DNA of 64,000 nt, from assembly GCF_000283155.1 (NCBI RefSeq), contig NW_004454229.1, positions 4,390,072 to 4,454,071 of the forward strand, in the 5' to 3' direction. The DNA is from Ceratotherium simum simum. Its lineage: Eukaryota > Chordata > Mammalia > Perissodactyla > Rhinocerotidae. Below, piece after piece: positions 12,005 to 23,644 of the stretch (its first letter is position 1; each line of letters opens with the position of its first letter). Under the pieces are notes generated by a model. The model did no database searches, was not told the DNA's origin, and saw only the letters and a program-made list of their open reading frames with translations. A program made the translations under genes and the position numbers.

Positions 12005-12235
12005 TTTCTTCCTTTGGGTGCCCACAGTACTTTGGTCATCTTTATGGCATTTCTTTAACTCTGTCTGATGGTAGATTTAGTGGTTTATATGTCTCTCTCC
12101 CCTGTCAAGCTCCATTAGGCAGGAACAGAGTTTTAAAATCCTGATTCATATTCTTATCCTTAGTTACTACTATAATATGTAGCACACAGTAAGTGCTCAG
12201 TGATATTTGTTGAATGAACGAATGACACATACTCC
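12005..12235 (+). mobile_element. L2 LINE 3' end
   Basis: 'aagctccattaggcaggaacagag', 'agcacacagtaagtgctcagtgatatttgttgaatgaacgaat', classic L2 tail. A second small tail copy lies at about 12300-12390. Confidence 0.7.
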
Positions 12236-12414
12236 TAGGAAATTATTCCCTGAGTTTTATCTCAATTTGCCTTTCCTGCCGTCATGAAGATGAGAAAATT
12301 ACTGTGCTGCTTTCTTGATTACTTTTCTTATGTATCCACAAAGCCTGGCACACACTAGGTGCTTAGTAAATATTTGTTAAATGGATGAACTAACATCAAA
12401 CAATTACAGTAATA

Positions 12415-12640
12415 GGCAGCCTCGCACAGTGGAGGCTGTGGCGTCAGATTAGCTGGATTCAAATCCTGGCTGTAATGCTGTAAGACGTCAAACAAGTTAT
12501 ATATTCTCAATGTCCCTCAATTTCCTCATGTGTAAAATGAGGATAATAGCACCTATCTCTTAGACATAAAAGAATTGTGAGAGCTAAACAAGACAATGTT
12601 GGCTGGCTCATAGCAAGGGCTTAACTAATGTTGGCTTCAT
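12415..12640 (+). mobile_element. MIR SINE
   Basis: 'ggctgtggcgtcagattagctggattcaaatcctggct', 'cctcatgtgtaaaatgaggataatagcacctat'. Confidence 0.75.
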
Positions 12641-12976
12641 GGTGCTGAGGGCGGGACCACCATCCATTATTTCTTTTTTTTAAGTCGGTATGTGAAGCCT
12701 AGTACACAGGGCATTACTCTGAGTCTGGCCCCCTCAACACTAGACAAACACGTCTCAGACTTTAGAGGACTTAAGAAACAACAAGGGAGATAGTTTAAAA
12801 ATCAGAAACACAAATTCCTAGGTCCATATTTTGAGGAACACTGCACTAGGATCTTAACAGATCAATTTAATAACTGAAATTGGTTTGACATTTGCTACCC
12901 TGTCCTTGACCTGGGACTGAATTTTCCTGCTTCTCCAGAATTGACCCCAGTTAGCCCTAAGTTTCAATCTCTCGTG

Positions 12977-13270
12977 GGCCGTCCCCATGGCTTAGTGGTT
13001 AAGTGCGTGCACTCCGATACTGGCAGCCCGGGTTCGGATCCCGGGCGCGCACCCACGCACCGTTTCTCCAGCCATGCTGAGGCCACATCCCACATACAGC
13101 AACTAGAAGGATGTGCAACTATGACATACAACTATCTACTGGGGCTTTGGGGGAAGAAAAGGAGGAGGATTGGCAATAGATGTTAGCTCAGAGCCGGTCT
13201 TCCTCAGCAAAAAGAGGAGGATTAGCACGGATGTTAGCTCAGGCTGATCTTCCTCACACACACACAAAAA
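12977..13270 (+). mobile_element. Composite ERE SINE carrying both tail modules
   Basis: ERE head, then 'cagcaactagaaggatgtgc..ggggctttggggg', then 'ggaggattggcaatagatgttagctcagagcc..cttcctcagcaaaaagagg..gatcttcctcacacac'. TSD aatctctcgtg / aatctctcatg at 12966-12976 and 13271-13281 shows it inserted as one unit. Confidence 0.92.
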
Positions 13271-13299
13271 AATCTCTCATGATCCGCTGCACAGCCAAT

Positions 13300-13480
13300 G
13301 TATGATATTTTCTGCTCCTGCCAGACGTTTCCTCTCTGCTCACTGCCCTAAACAACATGCTAGTTTCCATTTCCACCTCCTCACCTTGGCTAGCTCCTCA
13401 GCCTGAAATGCTTTTTTTCCTATTCAAATTCTTCCCGTCCACCAAGATTTAGCTCAAACTACCTGCTTCCTGACCCATCA
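13300..13480 (+). mobile_element. L2 LINE fragment
   Basis: 'agcctgaaatgctttttt', 'tagctcaaactacctgcttcctgacccatcagaagccct' resemble the L2 3' region. Sequence from 13480 to 14130 shows nothing further recognisable except weak L2 tail similarity near 13930-14000. Confidence 0.5.
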
Positions 13481-14139
13481 GAAGCCCTCCTTGGCTGTCT
13501 CCGCAGTACGTCTCTCTCCTCCCCATTCTGAGAAAAATAACCTCCCTCATCCCTTGCTTGTCCATCTGTGCTTCATTCAAGCACTACTTTAAGATTAAAT
13601 GGAATGATTCTCATGAAAAATAAGGTCTTTCCAAGTTTGTTTTCCAGAAGGGCATCCATCTTATATTAGTGAACCAAGAGGGTTGAAGTTACCAAGCTCA
13701 TAACTGATTCCAAAGCTGTATCATGTTGTGACCGTCTAGTCTCTGTGAAACTAAGGAGCCCCTGTGATATTTAGACTAAAAACTAATATAACAGTCTAGA
13801 TGTTTTGACCCAGAGTTTCTGTCAAAGAATAGGAAAAGTAGGTGGTAGACAAAACAATGTTTGAGGGATAGTGTTGGTGAAGGTCTTAGTTCCCTGAAAG
13901 CCAGACCTGGCCTTTATCAGCAACATCTTTGTATCCCTTGCAATACCTAGCAAAATACTTTGTACCAAGTAGGTACTCAATATGTGTATTATTGAATCAT
14001 GGCCTGCCAATCCAAGTTCTTGATTTTGTTACCCCAGGGGATAAACACTAAGGCCTGTGGAGTATGATTTTACTTATGTGATGAATTGTGTAAAGATGAG
14101 GTGAAAGGGAAAGGATAAAGGTGTGACACTACTATGGAT

Positions 14140-14512
14140 TGAATTGTGTCCACCCAAAATTCATATGTTAAAACCCTAACTCTCAATGCCACCACATTTG
14201 GAGATCGGGCCTTTAAGGAGGTAATTCAGGTTAAATGAGGTCACAAGGGTGGGGCTCTAATCCAATGTGAGTAGTGTCCCTATAAGGAGAGAGAGACACC
14301 AGGGATGCATGTGACAGAGAAGAGGCCATGTGAGAACACAGCAAGAAGGTGGCCCTTTGCAAGCCATGGAGAGAAGCCTCAGGGAAAACTACACTTGCCA
14401 ACACCTTGATCTTGGACTTCCAGCTTCCAGAACTGTAAGAAAATAAATGTCTGTTCTTTAAGCCACCTAATCTGTTGTATTTTGTTATGGCAGCCCTAGC
14501 AGACTAAAATAG
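14140..14512 (+). mobile_element. ERVL-MaLR solo LTR (MST/MLT1-like)
   Basis: 'gattgaattgtgtccacccaaaattcatatgttaaaa', 'agggtggggctctaatcc', 'cttggacttccagcttccagaactgtaagaaa', 'tattttgttatggcagccctagcagacta' follow MaLR LTR order from end to end, with an AATAAA-like signal near the 3' end. Confidence 0.88.
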
Positions 14513-14729
14513 ACCCTATTCTACTTTCTAATGACAGTAGAATTTCCCCAAAGTGTGTTCAGTAGAACTTCAGCAGAATATTAATGGAGGTCCAGAAAAG
14601 AGCTTGTTCAGTGGTCAAATAAACTTGAGAAACCACAAGGTTAAACAAAGTAAAACTGATCCACAGTGTCTTTAATTTGCTAACATTTGTTTTGATTCTT
14701 CAAGAGGACAATATAATATGCAGCATTTC

Positions 14730-14925
14730 CCAAACTTGTGGCCTAGTGGTTAAGTTTGGTGTGCTCCATTTCAGCAGCCCGGGTTTTCTTCCTGGGCGTG
14801 GACCTACACCAATCATCTGTCAATGGCTATGCTGTGGCGGTGGCTCAAATACAAAAAGAGGAAGATTGGCAACAGATGTTAGCTCAGGGCAAATCTTCCT
14901 CAGCAAAAAAAAAAAAAAAAAGAGT
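14730..14925 (+). mobile_element. Old ERE SINE
   Basis: Diverged head 'ttgtggcctagtggttaagt', then 'atgctgtggcggtggctcaaataca' and one 'aagattggcaacagatgttagctcagg' module plus poly(A). Confidence 0.85.
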
Positions 14926-15459
14926 TGTTTACTGTCATTTCACCAACATTGTTTCTTCAAAGCCCAACTGAGTAAAAAGGTTGTAATGACCAAACCCAAA
15001 GGAAGATTAGTTAAAAGAGAAGGGCTAAAATCGAACCTGATTTCCTACAAAGTCAAACCACAGTCTGGCAACCAAGATCTTTGTAAATACTTCTTGGTTT
15101 TTTTATTCCTTTTCTATTGCCCCAAGATTGTTGGTAATAAAATCCTTTAAACAACATGATTCTTTGAGCTTGCTGTCTAAGAAAGAAGAAAGAAGAGAGA
15201 GTGTCTAATTCTGCAGCTGAATTGAGAGAGGGATGGGGTGGAGGGGTGGCAGAGTACCCCAAATGCAGAGTGTGTGGTGGTAACAACCAAGATGAGAGGG
15301 AGAGAGACAGAGTCTGTGGTGCTTGTAACAAGGAAGACAGAATAAAGGAAGCTATTCCTGGCTTTTGCAATGGGATTTAGAGTTCAAAAAAAAATGTCTG
15401 AGTGAAGATTCCTTGACTCCATATCATGGACGGGGTGGATCTGCCAAAGTTAGATATCC

Positions 15460-15560
15460 ATTCAGTCAATCGTTCAACACATTTATTAGTACTTACTATG
15501 TGTCAACATCATTCTAGCAAAGAAATAAGACAAAAATCTCTGCCCTCACAAGCTGTCATT
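15460..15560 (+). mobile_element. L2-related fragment
   Basis: 'ttattagtacttactatgtgtcaacatcattctag' and 'tctgccctcacaagctgtcattctagtggga' match a common L2 block. Confidence 0.5.
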
Positions 15561-15857
15561 CTAGTGGGAGTTTATTATATTTTAATTTTTATTGTAAGAT
15601 ATATCATACATACAAAAGGTCATCCACAACATACGGGACCATATTAGAGAAAAATCATAAAGCAAATACACATCTACAAACAGCCTAGCTTAAGAAATAG
15701 CATATTACTAGTACATAACGAGTCCCCATGTGGCTTTTTTGTGTCATGTTTCCCTCCCCCACAGAACTAATTACTGTCCTGAATTTTGTGTTAATAACTC
15801 CTTTGCTTTTCTTTATAAGTTTTACCACAGCGTCTGTGTATCCCTAAACAATATTGT

Positions 15858-16844
15858 GTCAGTCAGGGTCCTGACAGGAAACAGACGGCACACTCAAATT
15901 AGGATAATTTGAGAAGAATTTATTAAAGGAACTATTTACAAAGGTGCAGGCAGGGTATAGTAAGAACACAAGAATAGGATATTGTCTTGAGGCTAGTAAT
16001 AGTGCTCTCCACCCTAGGCTTGAAGGGGAAAGCAGAAAGTGGTTACTGGAAGTCAGAAACAGTGGGCTGTGTGGAGAGGGCCACCTGATAGGAGCTGAGA
16101 CCTTCAGTGGAGGGAATCCAACCAGCCCACAGCAACCAGCAGTGAAAGTACCAAAGAATAAATACCTGACCCCACTCTCCTCTAGCTCCCCAATCTTCTG
16201 CTGGTGCCGACCATCAGCCAAACCTAACCAAAAGCCAGAAGTCAAAAGAGCCCTTTGACTCAGTTCATGCAGCTGACAAGAGATTTTCACATATTGAGGT
16301 ATATGGTTGAGGTATATGGGTTAACTATTCTGGTTCAAAACTGACTCGGTTTTAACTAAAGAAGCCTGATTTATGGCCTACCAAACATACATTGTACATG
16401 TGCTTTAAACCATTAAAATAAAGAATGCACTCTTTTAAGATAAGAATGCATACTTGCCCTCCTAACCAGTTTGGGTAACACCCTATAGGTAACTCCCTTA
16501 TTAGTCCCTTTCCCAACATCAGGGTCATGTTGACCTGCTAATTTGCAACTAAATACCTCTTTGAAACTTTGATGAATGTGTATCTTGTGTGTGTTTAGTG
16601 TATGTTCTTTGTTTTAAAAAGGTATCAGACTGTACTGAAAACTGTGCTTCTCCGGAAGTCTTTCTTCTTTTGTGGAAATTGCCTTCCCAGGTTATAATCC
16701 TCACACTGGCTCAAGTAAAACTCACCTTATCTCTCTTATCTATAGAATGATTATTGGTTATTGTGTGTCGACATAGCTCAGCCTCCTGGAACAGAAGTGT
16801 GGAGAGTGAATCTGGAAGGACAAACTGAAGATATCCGGCCAAAA
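15858..16844 (-). mobile_element. Old LTR-like repeat nested in L1, itself interrupted
   Basis: Left part begins 'agtcagggtcctgacaggaaacag'. Right part 16776-16844 ends 'gaatctggaaggacaaactgaagatatcc'. The two appear to be halves of one old repeat split by the LTR at about 16300-16775. Family uncertain. Confidence 0.45.
16300..16775 (+). mobile_element. ERV1-type solo LTR, innermost layer
   Basis: 'aactgtgcttctccggaagtctttcttcttttgtggaaattgccttcccaggttataatcctcac' region and the terminal 'ttggttattgtgtgtcgaca' resemble the R-U5 end of a gammaretrovirus-like LTR. No internal viral genes. Left boundary approximate. Confidence 0.55.
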
Positions 16845-17869
16845 TACATTGCTTAGTTTTGCCTGTTTAAATTTACATAAGTGGAATCAAACAGTGTGTA
16901 TTCTTCTGTGACTTGCGTTTTTTGTTTATTCATTAGAGTAGTTCAAGTGTGTAGATGTGGTTCATTCATATTCGGTTCTGTATAATCTCCCATTGCATGA
17001 ATCTACTACAATATATTTATCCATTCTACAGTTGATGGACATTTGGACTGTTTCCTGCTTTTTGTTTTTACAAACAATGCTGCGGTGGACATTCTTAAGT
17101 ACATCTCTTGGTGGACAAATGCAAGAGTGCATATATATGTGCAATTTCTGGGTAATAGGATTGTGCAAGTTAAACTTTAATAGCTAATACCAAATTATTT
17201 TCCAAAGTCATACTAATTTACACTACAGCGAGCATTAAATGAGGGTTCCTGTTGCTCCACAATCTCACTAACACTTGGCATTATCAGACTTTCTAATTGT
17301 TGTCAGTCTGATAGGTGGGAAATAGTATCTTTTGGTTTTAATTTTCATTTCCTTGTTTCTAACAAAGTTGAACATATTTTCACATGCTTATTGGCCATAC
17401 ATACGATGATTTTTTTTCTTTTGCTCATTGAAAAACTCAATAGAAATATAGAGGTTTTCTGCCTTTCTTTTGTCAGTTACATGTGTTATAAGTATCTTCT
17501 TTCTCTTAGTGCCTTGTTTTTTTCACTCATAATATGGATCTTTTGGTGCACAGAAGTTGTTAATTTTAATGTAATTGAATTTATACTTTTTTTTTCATGG
17601 GTTGCACTTTTGGTCCCCCTTTAAGAAATCTTTTTCTACCCTGAGGTCATAAAGATATTTCCTATTTTGTCTTCTAAAACTTCGTTTGTTTTATATTATA
17701 CTAAAAGCTTTGAGTCTTTCATATTTAAGTCTTAAATCTACCTGGAACTGATGTTTGTGTATTGTGTAAGACAGGGATCAGAATTAATTTTTTCCATATA
17801 GATAACTAATTATTGAAGAGTACATCTCTTCCCAACCGATCTGCAAATACTTTCTGTGACAAAAATTTT

Positions 17870-18905
17870 GTTTCCATATTTATATTTCCTGTATTCTCTG
17901 TGTATTCTTCTAGCCTGCCACAGTGCCTGAGAGTCTACCATTTGGGATGCAGGTCCTGAAGACTCTTATCTGATATTCGTTCCCCTGGAGATATGATATA
18001 TTAAGCCATTATTTTTCAGATCATCTCAGTAGGCGAATAGTTTATTAGCATTTATCGTCTAGCAGTATCTGAGAGTATGGTCACTTTAATGTTGGGGGAA
18101 GGGAGAACAGACTCTAAGGCAGCATGAAGACACCCATTACCTGAAAGGTGATGCCCTTTGCAAAGGGGAGCAGATGAAGGAAGATAGAGAGGGATGACCT
18201 GATCCTAGTAGCTAAAGGATATTTATGTAGATCTAATCTGCTGAGGATGAGCAGGTTTGTGGAGAAGAAGTATTTCTAGAATCATATTTTCAATATAATG
18301 TAAAGAAATCTGCTTATGTGAAGAGTAAAAAAAATATATATATATACCTACATTGAAAAAAGCTACTCTTATTTTTAGCTGTTCTTTTAAAGAGTCAGTT
18401 TATTGAGTCATGCATAGACAGTGCAAGTAGTTAATTTAGACAATTAGCACCTGATTCACAGGCAACCTATATATCCACTATGAAAAGCAGAAAGATACCA
18501 TTAAAGAAGGTGCAGAGGCCTCCCTTTCATTAGGCACAACTGTGATCCAGGCAGCTCTTGCAAAAACTGGGAGCTTGGAAAAACAGCTCCTCATAGGGGC
18601 CTGATAGTGGACTCTAAATGGTACAGCCAAGTTATCCTTGAAGAAAAACGGGAAAAAAAGATTCTCCAACTTAAGCAGACCATAGAAGTTTTAGGAAAGG
18701 ATTTAAATAAGACCTTTGGCCATGAAGGGCTTTAAACTCATGACCACCTGAACAAACGATTTCCTTCAATGGCCCCCTCCAGAACTAGCTTGACTGTGAT
18801 TTCTCCACCCTCTCAACGCCCTTCCAAAATACCATCACCACCACCACCCTTCAGCTAAAAATCTAGGATATTAGCTGCTGCCTTGTCTGGCATCATCCCA
18901 TCTGT
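17870..18905. other. Stretch with no recognised gene or repeat
   Basis: AT-rich then mixed sequence with a short (AT)n run near 18330-18346. No coding or repeat signal that I can name. Confidence 0.4.
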
Positions 18906-18921
18906 TCAGAATGAGCATTTA

Positions 18922-19135
18922 GGGCCTGCCCCGTGGCTTAGCGGTTAAGTGCGTGCGCTCCGCTGCTGGTGGCCCGGGTTCGGATCCCGGGCGTGCACCG
19001 ACGCACCGCTTCTCCGGCCATGCTGAGGCTGCGTCCCACATACAGCAACTAGAAGGATGTGCAACTATGACATACAACTATCTGCCAGGGCTTTGGGGGA
19101 AAAATAAATAAATAAAATTATTAAAAAAAAAAAAA
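18922..19135 (+). mobile_element. ERE SINE with perfect TSD
   Basis: Near-consensus with CpGs retained in the head. A-rich (AAAT)n end. TSD agaatgagcattta at 18908-18921 and 19136-19149. Confidence 0.95.
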
Positions 19136-19824
19136 AGAATGAGCATTTAATTCTCTTCACTCAACAAATGGCCATTGGACATCCTTAATGTGCTGGAACA
19201 CGTGGGGGTTCCGAGGATTGAGAAAGAAAGAAAATCCTCTTCCCTGACCTCCAAGAGCTCACTCTGTAGTGGTGGCAAAGACAAATCGGCTGGGTGCCCT
19301 AACGTTTTATTTCTTAAAGAATGCCCCAGTAGTGTCCCATAAAGCACTGGTGCAGCTGCCAAAGCCAGAGGGGGCCGAAACACAGGCAGTTGAGAGAGAC
19401 CCTCTCCCCTGCTTCTGTTACTGCTGGAGTGGGTTGCTTTGGATGTGTCCCATGTGATGCGATGGGGGCTGGGTCTCCAGCACCAGTCCCTGCTCTTGCC
19501 ACTAGTGAGAATCCCTGATCAGGCTTCAGAGGCTCTTCAGGATGTGAGGGAACACAACACCTCATCCCAGCGCTACACTCAGCCAAGAATTACCTTGCTC
19601 CTTATCGCTTTGTAAACTGACCCTCACAGCCATTTCCCCAGGCACAAGCCTGCCCACAGGAAGATAAAACAGATGCAAATTCCAGTATGGCTGCATCACA
19701 GACCTCAAACCACTATACCCTTCAATACTTGTCTCGATTTTTGAGCCAGTCCACTTGTTCCATCTCTTTTCACTCTCTCGGTGATTTTATTCATTCAAAA
19801 AGGATTCATATTAGGAGCCAGTAC

Positions 19825-20085
19825 AGTGTTGTGGTTCAGGGCAGGAACTCTGGAGTTTCAGTCCCTGCTCTGCATTTACTAACTATGTGACCTTAGGCAA
19901 GTTAAATATCCTTTCTGTTTCCTCATCTATAAAAATGGAGATAATAATAGTACATACCTATCTCATAAGGATAATAATAGAACCTATCTTATAAAGTTGT
20001 TGTGAGGATTAAATTAACGTAAATGTAAAGGGCCTAGAATAGTGCCCGGAACATAGTAAGCACAATGTGAATGCCAACTAGTATT
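19825..20085 (+). mobile_element. MIR SINE
   Basis: 'cagtgttgtggttcagggcaggaactctggagt', 'tatgtgaccttaggcaagtta', 'gttgttgtgaggattaaattaa', 'tagtgcccggaacatagtaag'. Nearly full length. Confidence 0.8.
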
Positions 20086-20275
20086 GACTATCAACTATGT
20101 GCTGGGCAACCATCTAAGATCTCACGTTAACGCATTTAATCCTGACAATAACCCTATGAGGTTGGTACATTTTACAAACGAGAGGTTTGTAACAGAGTTT
20201 GTAAGTAAAACAGAGCTAAAGTAACTTGCCCAAGGCTCTGAGAGTCCAGCAGTGAACCAAACAGGAAAGGTCCCT
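20085..20275 (-). mobile_element. MIR SINE
   Basis: Directly abuts the previous MIR in opposite orientation: 'aatcctgacaataaccctatgaggttgg', 'taacttgcccaaggctctgagagtcc'. Confidence 0.65.
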
Positions 20276-21482
20276 GCTATCATGAAACTTCCATTAAACA
20301 AATAAAATAATTTCATGATGATTAATGCAATGAAGAAAATAAAACAAGAGGAGCGGGTGTGATAGAGTCAGAGTATAAAGACTTCGAGGAATGACATTCC
20401 AGGGACACTTCCCTGTCTCTGGCCTGTGTTCAGAGCCACCCTGGTTTACCTCAACACACTTCAATAATTCTGAATCTTGTTAGTGAAACTATTGGAGTCT
20501 CATTTCCTTTGTTTAAGTAGGTCTCAAGACTGCTTATGCACATTTGCCTGCCTTTTGCCTGGTTTATTTCACAGAAAAATATGTTTATTTCACAGAAAAA
20601 TGTGTTCTGTATCATTGGACAATCTACTCCCACAAGTAACCAGAAAATTACAATATGGCAAAGGAAAAGAAAGAGGGATGTGGTTTTCCAGAGGAGGTAC
20701 CTAACCGAGCTTGGGAGACACAGGATTAGAAAGAACAGCATGTGCAGAGGCTCAGATTTAAAGTGTACCCCAGTCCTCTTCTCAAACTAAGGAGAAGTTG
20801 CTGCTCGTTTTATTGGCAGCCTTCACTCTGTGAACTATTACAGTTTGAAAACACTGTTTACTTTCTGTGTGAAGGTGGAGGTAACAAGCGCTTCCAGGAT
20901 ACTCCTATGTAGTAGTACCCATGAGGAAGCCCAAATACTTCTGCTGGGACCTCTTGAGCACCTGGGTTTTCTATATCTTCCAGTAGGACACGAGGGTAGA
21001 TGCAGTCTCGGGGCTATATGGGTGCTAGCCCGTATAGCACCTGTATTCATTTCCTAAGGGTGCCATAACTAAGTACCACAAACTGGGGGGCTTACAACAA
21101 CAGAAATTTATTCTCTTACAGCTCTGGAGGCTGGAAGTCCAAAATCAAAGTGTGGACAGGGTTCGTTCCTTCCAAAGACTTTGAGGAAGAGTCTGTTTCA
21201 TGCCTCTCTCCTAGCTTCTGGTGGTTGCCAGCAATCTTGCACATCCCTTGGCTTGTAGCTGCATCACTCCAGTCTCCAGTCACTCCATCATCACATAGCC
21301 TTCTTCCCTGTGTCTCCTCTATGTCTCTTTGTCTAAATCTCCCTCTACTTTCTCTCATAGAGACACCAGTCTCTATACCCTAATCCAGTATAGCCTTATC
21401 TTAACTTGATTACATCTGCAAAGACCTTATTTCCAGATAGGCTCACATTCACAGGTACTAGGGATTAGGACTTGATATATCT

Positions 21483-21724
21483 TTTTTTGTGTGTGTGTGT
21501 GAGGAAGATTAGCCCTGAGCTAGCATCTGTCGCCAATCCTCCTCTTTTTGCTGAGGAAGACTGGCTCTGGGCTAACATCCGTGCTCATCTTCGTCCACTT
21601 TATATGGGACACTGCCACAGCATGGCTTTACAAGTGGTGCGTCAGTGAGCGCCGGGGATCCGAACCCCAGCTGCCACAGCGGAGCACGTGCACACCTAAC
21701 TGCTACACCACCGGGCCGGCCCCC
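21483..21724 (-). mobile_element. ERE SINE (tttatatggg type)
   Basis: (GT)n tail, 'gaggaagattagccctgagc', 'ccactttatatgggac', then the head 'ccgggccggcccc'. It abuts another ERE on the right. The outer TSD gacttgatatatct (21469-21482) is shared with the far side of that second copy. Confidence 0.92.
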
Positions 21725-21930
21725 TTCCTCTTTTTCTTTTTTCTCCCCAAAGCTCCAGTACATAGTTGTATATCCTAGTTATAGGTCCTTCTAGTTCTTC
21801 TGTATGGGACGCCACCCCAGGATGTCTTGATGAGTGGTGAGTAGGTCTGCGTCCAGGACCTGAACCAGCCAACCCTGGGCCACCGAAGTGGAACACGCAA
21901 ACTTAACCGATATGTCACCAGGCAGCCCCA
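21725..21930 (-). mobile_element. Older ERE SINE (aaagctccagtacatagttg type), tandem with previous
   Basis: More diverged head ('accaggcagcccc'). TSD gacttaatatatct at 21931-21944 matches the repeat left of the neighbouring ERE, so this older copy was probably the first insertion and the other entered its A-rich tail. Confidence 0.88.
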
Positions 21931-21999
21931 GACTTAATATATCTTTCGGGGGACACAATTCAACCCACTATAGCACCTTGGTGCAAATTGGAGACAGGT

Positions 22000-22440
22000 G
22001 ACCCCTCTGGATGGATGCTGCTCCTCTACTCGTGGCTTAGTGAGCAGATAGCACCTTTGTGTGAATTACACACAGGAACTCTTCCTCCTGGTGGAGACAG
22101 CTCCACACTAGGACACAAAGCTTGGCACTCGGAGCCTAGGCTGGATTTCAACCCCAGTCAGCCCTCACTGCCCCCCTTGGCAGGACATAGTATATTTAAT
22201 CATATATACTGACCCTGCCTGCTCTGCCCTCAGTTGGCTGCCTCAGGTCTGCCCCCCAATCCCCACCCACTTTGTTCCTTTCATTCTCATATCCTGAAGG
22301 TAAAACTCATTCTACTTTTCCTCTGTCCAGTTTTTGGATGTCTTTTGTGGAATGATCTGATTCTGTATCTCCTGTGAATAGCTGGTGTTTTTTGCCTGGC
22401 CAACACCCATTCTCTTTTCTGGAAACAGCACCCTAATTTT
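22000..22440. other. Unassigned stretch
   Basis: No gene or nameable repeat seen. GC-moderate intergenic sequence. Confidence 0.4.
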
Positions 22441-22910
22441 CCTTTGGGGCAACCACTCCTCTCGCACTTGTAATTCACCTGGTATGAGTGGGACTGACCC
22501 TACCCTCAGAATCCAGAGACGGGCACGAGATCCAGGCTTAGCCAATCAGAACACCTCTCCTCCTGGCATGATAATTGATCCTGGAATAGGTACATGACCC
22601 AGGACTTTGGCCAAAACTTTTGAAGCAAAGGCACTCCCTTTCTGTCCACATATCTGTATTGGTGGGATAAGCTTGGAACGCCTGAGAATGAAGCCAACCC
22701 AGAGAAGAGTGAAACTGAGAGATAAAGAGAATCCTGATAATATAATTTAATCACCTGGTTCCAGCTGACCCTGAAGCAAGATCCACCCCTGGACTTTACA
22801 GTAACATGAGCTAACAAATTCCCCTCCTACCATTACCTCTTCTTTTTTTTTTCTTGTGATCATTAAAAGTGGGTACACGTTACTTATAATTGAAAGAATC
22901 CTGACTGAAT
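22440..22910 (+). mobile_element. Old interspersed repeat, family uncertain
   Basis: 'ttagccaatcagaacacc' and 'acatgagctaacaaattccc..ttataattgaaagaatcctgactgaa' recall a known old LTR/MER-type repeat. A related antisense copy is at 27110-27520. Confidence 0.4.
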
Positions 22911-22914
22911 GCAG

Positions 22915-23610
22915 TATGACACTTTTATCACCTCTGCGCTGCGTTTCCAAAGCTCTGCATCTTCTCTGGCCACCAGAGTCTCCATGCCTGAGTGCTGACA
23001 GATGAGTAGGTGTCAACCCAACTAAAGAAAGGGGAAGGGTTCCCCACTGTGGTGTGGTGGGGATGGGTGAAGAATTGAATTTGCTACCTGCTTAGACTTG
23101 TTATACTTTTGGGGGTTGGTGGATGGGGAGTGGGTTCTGCCCCTCCCCAGAGCTGCCAATTCTGTCCGCATTTTATTTCAGTTTCCTGCGGGCTCAGCAC
23201 TTTCTGTCCAGCTCAGCAGCCTCGCTCCCACAGGCTGTCCAGCAGTGTATCCTAACCCTCTGTTGGGAGTTAATACCGAGCTAAGCTGGTTGGAGGCGCG
23301 CACTGCTCCTTGTGACTCTCTGCATCCCCCGGAGCACCCAGCACAGAGCTAGGACCCACGGGGTATTCAGAAGTGCAAGCTGAATGGCTATCCCTGACCC
23401 CCTGCAGCCCCAGTCCTTCTTCCTCCATTAGCCTTCCCTGACCGTTGTAGTCCCCCATAATCTCCCCCTTTTCTGAGTCATTCATGCACTATTGCCTTAT
23501 ATTGTGGCTTTCGTTGCATTGGTGCTGGACTTGTTTTCTCAGTTCCCAAGATTTCAGAAGGCAGGAGTCTCCTCCTGAAGTTCTTAGCACAAACTCAGGG
23601 AAGAGTCACT
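22915..23610. other. Unassigned stretch just beyond the putative RAB3B 3' end
   Basis: GC-richer than its surroundings. Nothing recognisable as gene or repeat. Confidence 0.4.
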
Positions 23611-23638
23611 CCATAAATGAGGCATAGTTCAGATGAAC

Positions 23639-23644
23639 TTTAAT
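23639..23644 (-). terminator. RAB3B: Candidate distal poly(A) signal ATTAAA for RAB3B
   Basis: Minus strand reads TGTGCATTAAAGTTCATC. ATTAAA is the commonest variant of AATAAA. Cleavage would fall near 23610-23630, with a U/G-rich stretch (GAGTTTGTGCT) just beyond. The AT-rich unique sequence upstream supports a mature 3' end, but this is a position guess without RNA data. Confidence 0.4.

Larger units (their letters stand above)
15565..17870 (-). mobile_element. Old L1 3' half (antisense), split by nested LTR-like insertions
   Basis: Outer parts 15565-15857 and 16845-17870 are antisense L1M-type sequence ('ttgtgtatccctaaacaatattgt' resumes as 'aaatacattgcttagttttgcctgtttaaa'; later 'atccattctacagttgatggacatttggactgtttcc'). 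Reading frames are broken. Confidence 0.75.
21042..21970 (+). mobile_element. ERVL solo LTR, MLT2-like, interrupted by EREs
   Basis: 'tgtattcatttcctaagggtgccataactaagtaccacaaactgggggcttacaacaaca' region at the 5' end and 'cgggggacacaattcaacccacta' at the 3' end. Flanking short repeats tagcacc at 21035-21041 and 21971-21977. EREs occupy 21483-21930. Confidence 0.8.

Noticed and set aside
16300..16775. Possible intact endogenous retrovirus
   Set aside because: Only an LTR-like segment is present. No gag, pol or env sequence and no second LTR in register.
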